DNA from: Malus domestica
Lineage: Eukaryota > Streptophyta > Magnoliopsida > Rosales > Rosaceae
NCBI RefSeq assembly: GCF_042453785.1
Contig: NC_091674.1
Location: 25,064,001 to 25,128,000, forward strand
Direction of reading: 5' to 3'
DNA length: 64,000 bases
Under the pieces are notes generated by a model, which did no database searches, was not told the DNA's origin, and was given only the letters and a program-made list of their open reading frames with translations. A program made the translations under genes and the position numbers. Shown here piece by piece: positions 57,001 through 64,000 of this stretch. Position 1 is the stretch's first letter. Every line of letters starts with the position of its first letter.

Positions 57001-60000
57001 ATTGATTTACTTTCTGTGTTCTTGTTTATGCTCACTAGTACTTTGTTGCTTGACGTCAACAATCAACTCAATCCAAAGCCTATTTTTTGTTTTCTGGTAG
57101 AAACTAGAAAGGGACAAAAACTGGGATATTGCCGTCTTTAGGCCCCATAACTTATGGAACTGCAATTATTGGTCTATCATTAATTGGGATGACATGTTGT
57201 CAAGAAGCTACTTTTACCTTCAGGATGACTACTTTATCAACATTCTCTGATTCACATTAAAATTATGTTAAACCACCTTTCTCACTGTTCCTCTTTCTGC
57301 ACATGGCCCACAAAGCGCTACATCTTCCCTAGTGGTTTCCAACAATCCTCTTATGGAAGGTGCTTGTTACGTTTTGAAGCTTTTGGTGTTTCAAGAGATT
57401 GCACTTTAAACTTGACGTGTTAGTACTTGGCATTTGTATCGTAATACATGTCATTCTGATGAATTTACAAAATGTACTCTATCGGTGGAATATCTTGCTA
57501 CTGATTGTCTCTTGCTCTCTTCATTCTGTGCAAATTATCTGATCATGTGTTTGGCGCTTTATTGTATCATGATATGGTTGTAGTGATAAGGGGTCTCCTA
57601 TATTAAAACAAATATCATGTTGATTCGCAATAGCAGTTATTTTTTAAATCATAACATTTGTTTATTTGTGAGCTTAAGAGTAACTTTTTTTCATTTTCTG
57701 TGAACATACTTGTCTATAATTAATGATTCCCCTGTTCTTGATGTTTCTTTAGGGGATTGATAGTTCTTGGAATAGAATGTTGCTGCATGTTATTGATGTA
57801 TACATCTGTTTTTGCAGATAACAATAATGCATTGACGGTAGCTTGCCTATGGGCTCCTGTTGTGGGTGTGAGTATCTTCTTTCTTTAGCTTCAGACTTCT
57901 AATGAGAGGGTTGAATTTACTTCATGAAGATGTATTATGTTAGACTAGAAAGTTGGATTCTTTGGAATCTGACATTGGGAATATTTTAAAATGGCATAAT
58001 AATCTGTTGTGCCTCAAGTTAGGTGCTCTTTTTCTTGTCTTTCTCAGATCAAGGGCTTTCTCCCTTGTTACCTTTTGAATTAAAACACCTTCTGTCTTAG
58101 AATGTGCATATTGCATCTACTTTGGATGCACAGTTCTAATATAACGTTCTATGGTCCAGATCTATCTCATGGATTTTTACATATGGTACACAATCCTGTC
58201 AGCCATTATTGGTGGTGTGATCGGTGCAAGAGCTCGGTTAGGCGAGGTATTATCTACTCTAAATAGTTGCAATTTCTTTCTGTGTGACATATGGGTAGTT
58301 TCTGCTCTTTGTTTGTATTGTTCATTATTAAACATATATAAATGTGTTATTCTAAGTTTATGGGTGTTCTAGAAACAAATTTGAAATTGTAGGTTAACAT
58401 ACTTCGCTCTATCATCTCATCTGGCTCCATTCTTCTCTTTCGCTCTCATGTTTTCTATTTTCCTTACATTTGTTTCATCATGCAATTCATCACAACTTCT
58501 TACAGGGTTGATTGTCTGTTGTTTGTTTGTGGCAGATACGTTCGATTGAAATGGTGCATAAACGCTTTGAGAGTTTTCCAGAAGCTTTTGCCAAGAATCT
58601 CGTCTCACAAAATAGAAGGTGGTTATTTGTTTACTTTTCTCATACTTCTGCAATTTTTGGTTGAAGGTGTACAGGTCTTGGAAATTTTAAAATATGCACT
58701 ATGTGGCTGGGAAACTTGTGGTACTAAATTAAAATGCTGGTCTTCCTGACAGCACTAGAGTGATACTCTGAAGTGATTTGAATTTTTGACCTTGTACCAT
58801 TGTTATCAATTTCCTTTGCCGCTTTTAGTTTCATGCAGATTTGTTCTGTATATTAAATTTGCACACAGCAAGGTTAAGGCTGCGTACGATGGAGGTTCAA
58901 CCCCCCACCCCACCCCGTTCCTCAAAAAGCGGGGAGCCTCATTGGCTTGGGGTCAAATTTGCGCACAATTTTTTCCCCCTTTTAGAAATATAATTGAATG
59001 TGGTATGAATGTGCTCGAGAATAAGCTGAAGTGCATCATTAATGAGCTTTTCGATAGAGTCAATTAACTCTAAAGGTTTACTTGCCATCTTTCAATAGGA
59101 GGTTACTTGCTATTCACTTGATATAAATTCCATCAAATTCTGATGGTGTGATCATTGAGGGTACAATGAAGTCCACATACTTATGAGAAAGTCATCAATT
59201 TTAAAAGAAATGCTTCATACTCGAGTGCATTTTCTTATATTTATGGGAATCTTGCTGATATATATTTTTTTTTAGTATAATAAGATGATTGATTGTGTAG
59301 GATACTAATATGCGACTTGATAGCCATGTGACGCAACTGGATCTTGATCACTGTCATTTTCAAAAATCTTGTAATCGAAATTACATTTCCCTTTGTCATT
59401 TTTGTTTATAACTTGCATCTCAATTCACTTCTTCAGGTTGCCGTTTAACAGTCAGTCATCCCAGGTGAGTTTTTTAAGCTGATTTCTTTCCCCTACTGAT
59501 TCAGTTAATTTTTAGATGATTCATATTCCATGTTAGCACAACTTATTGCTGCAAGTTTCTGCTCTATGAAAGTAATTTAGGATGCCTAGAGTTATTTAGA
59601 GTTACATATTGGTTTTTAGGCTTCACTACAAGTCTTTATTTGTGCAAGGACAGTGGGACACACGTTAAAAGCTTCTATACATGTTAACTTCTCACTCTGT
59701 CAAATAAGATATGCCAGCAGCATCTGGGACACTTCATTTTGTTTTCCGGTTGGGGGATGGATTTAAAATGAAAATATCTAACTTCCATCCTGTTAAAATC
59801 CATTTGTATTGAGATTAACTGACGACTTCCAACAAATGTTTGTATCTTAAAATTCAGTGTCACTTGTAATTTTTTTTTTCTTTTTTTGTGGTTATTTTTC
59901 AAGTTTGGCTCTGCAATCTTCTCTGTTCTTGTTACTGCAACCACTTTTGTTTTCCCTTTTTGTTCTTCCTGCTATGAAATTTTTGGCACTGAGGTATGAG

Positions 60001-63000
60001 TTGGTTCATTCAGGATTCTCAAGATTCAAACAAGATGTATGCAGCCATGTTTTCTCCATTTTGGAACGAGATAATTAAAAGTTTGCGAGAGGAGGATTTT
60101 ATTAGTAATAGGTAATATGCTGAGGCTTGCTACTTGCAATGAGAAGAAAAATATCAAATGCTATTCTTCTGCTACTCCAGTTTGTTTTTGTTTTATGGTT
60201 GGTATGCCTTGAACCTGTGTGTTTTTTATCCTCCAGGGAGATGGATTTGCTCTGTATGCCTAGCAACACAGGAAGTCTAAGATTGGTTCAATGGCCTTTG
60301 TTTCTTCTGAGCAGTAAGGTATGACCTTTTGATTTCAGTTGGAAATATGGATGTAGCCAGTTGCATTTTGTAGTATAAATCCTCTTTCTTTCTTTACTTG
60401 TTTTTATATTTTAGTAATTTTACAGATCTTGCTGGCAATTGATTTGGCTTTGGACTGCAAAGATACACAGACAGATCTTTGGAATAGAATATGCAGGGAT
60501 GAGTACATGGCATATGCAGTTCAGGAAGTCTACTACAGTATTGAAAAGATACTATATTCTCTGGTTGATGGTGAAGGGAGACTTTGGTATTAATTCTTTT
60601 TTATTTACAATGTTATTCTTCTTTTGCAAATGTCAGATTGTTACATATCATGATTGTCAAGTTGTTGAGTTTTCTGTGCTGCCTTCTTTATGGTAGGGTT
60701 GAAAGGATCTACCGCGAGATCAACAACAGTATTATAGAGGGTTCTCTTCTTGTAACTTTAATTCTTAAGAAGCTTCCCCAGGTGTTACAGAAACTTACAG
60801 CTTTAACTGGGCTGCTGGTATATTCTTTGACCATTTGCATCACTCAACATTTCATATTGTTTAATAGTTTAGAACTCTCATTTGGTGCTTGTTGTGGCAA
60901 ATTTGTCAGTCACTCCTTTGTATGTGGTTGTTTTATGTAAAGTTTTGGTTCCAATTGTTTTTCTCTCACGTCTTGCTACTACAGAACATGTAGCTAGAGT
61001 TTCTATATTATTTAATTCTTGCCATTTAAGTACACAGCTTGTTGAATGTTTTGAGGTTTATTATTAGATATCATGTCATTTTATCCTTTTAATATGATTT
61101 TGTAATGTCTTGTTATTGACATGGATGGTTTATGTCAGATACGCAATGAAACTGATATACTTGCAAAAGGTGCTGCTAAATCTGTATTTGAGCTGTATGA
61201 TGTTGTTACTCATGACCTTTTGTCATCTGATTTGAGGTATGTGAATTGTTCTCTTTAAATTTTAAGCAGGATTTTTATTTTCTTGTGATGTTTATAATTA
61301 CCTATCCTTTCCCTTCTAAATGCTCCAGGGAGCAGCTTGACACTTGGAGCCTTTTAGCAAAAGCAAGAAATGAAGGGCGCTTGTTTTCCAGGATAAAGTG
61401 GCCCAATGATCCAGAAACTGTAAGCATCATTGAATGGAAGATAAAAAGGGAAAAAAAATCTACGCCTTTTTATACGTATTCAAAATTTCAGGGATTTTAA
61501 TATTGTATATATTTTTGTATCTGTTGCCACAGAAAGAGCTGGTTAAGCGGTTACACCTTCTTGTCACTGTAAAGGATTCTGCAGCAAATATTCCAAAAAA
61601 TCTTGAAGCAAGAAGAAGATTAGAGTTTTTTACAAATTCATTGTTTATGGACATGCCTTTAGCAAAGCCAGTTAGTGAAATGGTTCCTTTCTGGTAAATG
61701 ATTTTCATCATGTGAGCTGAAATTTCATTACCTGTCAGTTTTATTTATTTTTTATATTATTTTGAAAATCTGTTGTTTGTTTGAGAACAGCGTCTTCACC
61801 CCGTACTACAGTGAGACGGTACTTTATAGTTCCTCCGAATTGCGAGTTGAAAATGAGGATGGAATATCAATACTTTTCTATCTTCAGAAAATTTTTCCAG
61901 GTATGTTATCCTGCATTTATATTTAAAATCTTCACAAGAACATATTCATTATCCATATTTTGCCTTTATGTCATGTGACTGAGTTAGGTATAAGTGCAGA
62001 TAATCCATTAGATATAGTAAGTTTATAAATTCGTGGCCCAGTCCTGTAGGACTGTATATGAGCTGATAGGAGCCAAATTCTAGGATTCTTGCGCCTTGAT
62101 TAATTACATCTAAACTGATTGCGAGCATGAACCAAGCTTCTTCTACAAAGTGCATTTTATCTTGGGTGGCTTAGTTATAATCCAGCTGAAGATGGACATC
62201 ACTTTGGACTTTTGGTCACTTAACTTAAACAAGCTCTGAATGAATTAATCCTGAACAAAGATTTTACTGTTTGGGATGGATCCCTGTTCTCCATGAATGT
62301 AGTTATACCTCATTGATTTTATTAGTTGGTTTCTCTGTTTATTTTACATTAAGTGACTTATTTTAATAAATGTTATCGTTTCTTCTCAAAAAAAAAAAGA
62401 AAAAAAAGGTGGTTAAGAATTTGTCTTTCATTTTAGATGAGTGGGATAACTTTTTGGAACGGATTGGTCGGGGTGAGTCTACTGGGGATGCTGAGCTGCA
62501 GGAAAATTCAAGTGATTCTTTGGAGCTTCGGTTTTGGGTATCTTATCGCGGGCAGACTTTAGCCAGGACCGGTTAGTTTCACTTGCTATAATAGCTATCA
62601 TTTGTTTCAAAAACTTAACATTGTTGGTAGTTCATTTATATTTATAATCATATGTCAGTTAGGTTGGTTTATTTTTTGACTTGTATCGAATGATTTAATG
62701 TTCTTGAATTGCAGTGCGTGGTATGATGTATTATAGAAGGGCTTTAATGCTACAGAGTTTTATGGAAAGAAGATCGTTTGGAGGTATTTTCTTGTTGAAA
62801 TTTGAATTGCTTTCAAGTTTCTTTGGGTGAGCACTTGAACAATGTGTGGAAGTTTAACGTTTCTTCCTGCACTGGTAGTGGGTGATTATCCGCAAAATGA
62901 TGTCTTCACTAGTCAAGGTTATGAGTTGTCACGTGAATCACGTGCACAAGCGGATTTGAAATTTACTTATGTGGTGTCATGCCAAATTTATGGGCAACAA

Positions 63001-63980
63001 AAGCAGAGAAAGGCACCGGAGGCTGCTGATATATCCCTTTTGTTGCAGAGGTACAATCTTTTAATATAATGATCTCTCAAGTTGAGTTATGTTGACCCTT
63101 TCGTATGAGTTTGTAAACAATGGGATTAATTCTGGGTTTAAGGCAAGCCCTTTTTATATCTTAATAAGGACAGTACACTAGTAACATCTGCAACGGTAAG
63201 TTAGGTCTGTCAAGTATGTAAACCTTCATCTTGGGTTCATATCATGTTGAAAACATCCTCTCCTAGGTGTATGCTTGCTGTTATTTTCCAATCATATATC
63301 AGATGTCTGCATACAGTTCTTCAACTCTTTGAGGATGCCAAGTCATATGTTTACAATTAGACAATGTTGGTTTCCCTGAACCTATCTTTTATGAAACGGG
63401 ATGGTGGTGTAGGTATTTTATTTTTCACTTGTGTATGATACTATCATCAATTTACATTTGACTAGGAATGAAGCCCTTCGGGTTGCATATATACACGTTG
63501 AGGAGAGTGGTGCAAGTGAAGGAAAGACCACAAAGGAATTTTATTCAAAGCTTGTAAAAGCCGATATACATGGAAAGGATCAGGTACTCTGAGTTTTGTT
63601 CCCTCTCTTTTTCTTCCGTCCAGTTTAAGGTCTTCTGTAGTCTATACTCTAGAATCAATTTTCTTTGCTATTAACCTTTTTGTCATCCTAGATGACTCTA
63701 ATGAAAGCATCCCATCTGAAAACTCAAATTATTGGCTGAGGGGCTACATTTATAAATTGACTCTATTAGGTGAATAGTACAAAGGGTTTGGTAATAATTG
63801 CACTTATTAATCTCATTGTGTGCTTACATGTGTTTTTCTTTTGACTAATATCAATTACAGGAAATATACTCCATTAAACTTCCTGGTGATCCGAAGCTTG
63901 GTGAAGGGAAGCCTGAAAATCAAAACCATGCAATAGTGTTCACTCGTGGGGAAGCTGTTCAGACTATTGACATGAACCAG
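48032..63980 (+). CDS. CALS10: callose synthase 10 (glucan synthase-like 8), exons 1-36, 3' part off window
   Basis: Thirty-six exons form one unbroken frame of 1,298 codons. Exons are 48032-48239, 48630-48727, 48885-49048, 49204-49315, 49577-49687, 49820-49945, 50122-50211, 51704-51801, 51905-52022, 52381-52509, 53393-53469, 53554-53632, 54592-54684, 54784-54883, 55021-55144, 55244-55430, 55544-55596, 56432-56492, 56905-56986, 57818-57867, 58160-58246, 58536-58618, 59437-59464, 60014-60111, 60237-60318, 60426-60586, 60697-60817, 61139-61236, 61329-61419, 61533-61693, 61791-61900, 62437-62571, 62715-62783, 62879-63050, 63466-63583 and 63861-63980. The product is the plasma-membrane UDP-glucose 1,3-beta-glucan synthase (GT48) needed for cell plates and plasmodesmata. 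Visible are MARVYNNWERLVRAAL, MAQNLDPKSDGRGVLQFK, membrane helices from exon 13, WVSYRGQTLART, and KADIHGKD...DPKLGEGKPENQNHAIVF. About 600 residues remain. Introns 16 and 18 use GC donors. Confidence 0.95.
50365..51007 (-). mobile_element. LTR-like insertion in CalS10 intron 7, antisense to the gene
   Basis: This block is absent from the matching intron of the truncated copy (near 41300), so it inserted after or in one unit only. On the minus strand it starts TGTTGTGATTTATGGC and has a TATA box (ACTATAAATAGGAG, about 50789-50802). It looks like a solo LTR, probably Ty1/copia. I found no clear TSD, so ends are approximate. Confidence 0.6.
52562..52584. repeat. poly-T tract in CalS10 intron 10
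   Basis: A long uninterrupted T run lies about 50 bp after the exon 10 donor. It is likely length-variable. Confidence 0.9.
53943..54260 (+). mobile_element. 5'-truncated RTE-type LINE in CalS10 intron 12
   Basis: The plus strand encodes the tail of a non-LTR reverse transcriptase protein: WWFGHMKRRLTDA, RRGRGRPRKTLEETLRKDL, ENVAQNRAQWCSRI, ADPT and stop at 54227-54229. It ends with a TTG-repeat tail (TTTGTTGTTGTTG), typical of plant RTE elements. Only the last ~100 codons remain. Same orientation as the host gene. Confidence 0.85.
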
Positions 63981-64000
63981 GTTACCAGTTGATCATTGGG

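Noticed and set aside
58870-58965. Small GC-rich insert in CalS10 intron 22
   Set aside because: Contains AAGGCTGCGTACGATGGA-like sequence common in plant repeats, but too short to classify.

Overview
This is plant nuclear DNA, most likely a woody Rosaceae of the apple/pear group (Maleae). That guess is inference. It rests on intron-rich plant genes, AT-rich spacers, and SINE, MITE and LTR sequences of the type I associate with that group. There is no bacterial or organellar gene layout.

Layout: (1) 1-10614 is most of a decayed Tat-lineage Ty3/gypsy retrotransposon on the minus strand. It has a complete 5' LTR, broken gag-pro-pol with a second (archaeal-type) RNase H, and an extra spliced gene on the opposite strand that ends in a coiled coil. 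(2) 10615-15247 is spacer built from two copies of a ~1 kb segment that differ by dated insertions. (3) 15525-17162 is an intact single-exon AZG2-like purine permease. (4) 17163-21228 holds a gene relic, a solo LTR, microsatellites and a fold-back element. (5) 21229-23372 is a five-exon AIRP2-like RING E3 ligase, convergent with a two-exon GDSL esterase/lipase at 23821-26052. (6) 26053-36291 is gene-poor spacer with nested DNA transposons, one of them carrying a transporter-gene fragment. (7) 36292-37155 is a HAL3-type phosphopantothenoylcysteine decarboxylase on the minus strand, head to head with a callose synthase 10/GSL8-like gene. (8) 39217-43237 is a truncated tandem copy of that callose synthase. 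It is followed by a relic of the HAL3 upstream region, a Pack-MULE carrying a SECE1-like fragment, a MITE and a hAT element. (9) 48032-63980 is the full-length callose synthase 10 gene. Its first 36 exons keep one open frame to the right edge.

The main story is a segmental tandem duplication. The ancestral unit was HAL3 (minus) beside CalS10 (plus). A piece running from the HAL3 upstream/intron region through CalS10 exon 12 was duplicated, leaving a 5' CalS10 fragment beside HAL3 and the complete CalS10 further right. A second theme is a MITE family of about 154 bp present in six copies. Each copy has a 9-bp target duplication, which marks it as Mutator-like. Several insertions can be ordered in time because paralogous empty sites lie in the same window.

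The genes do not form one pathway. They are housekeeping or developmental plant genes: purine/cytokinin transport, ubiquitin ligation, ester hydrolysis, CoA synthesis and callose synthesis. Exon borders come from splice motifs, reading-frame continuity and recalled family sequence, not from transcripts.
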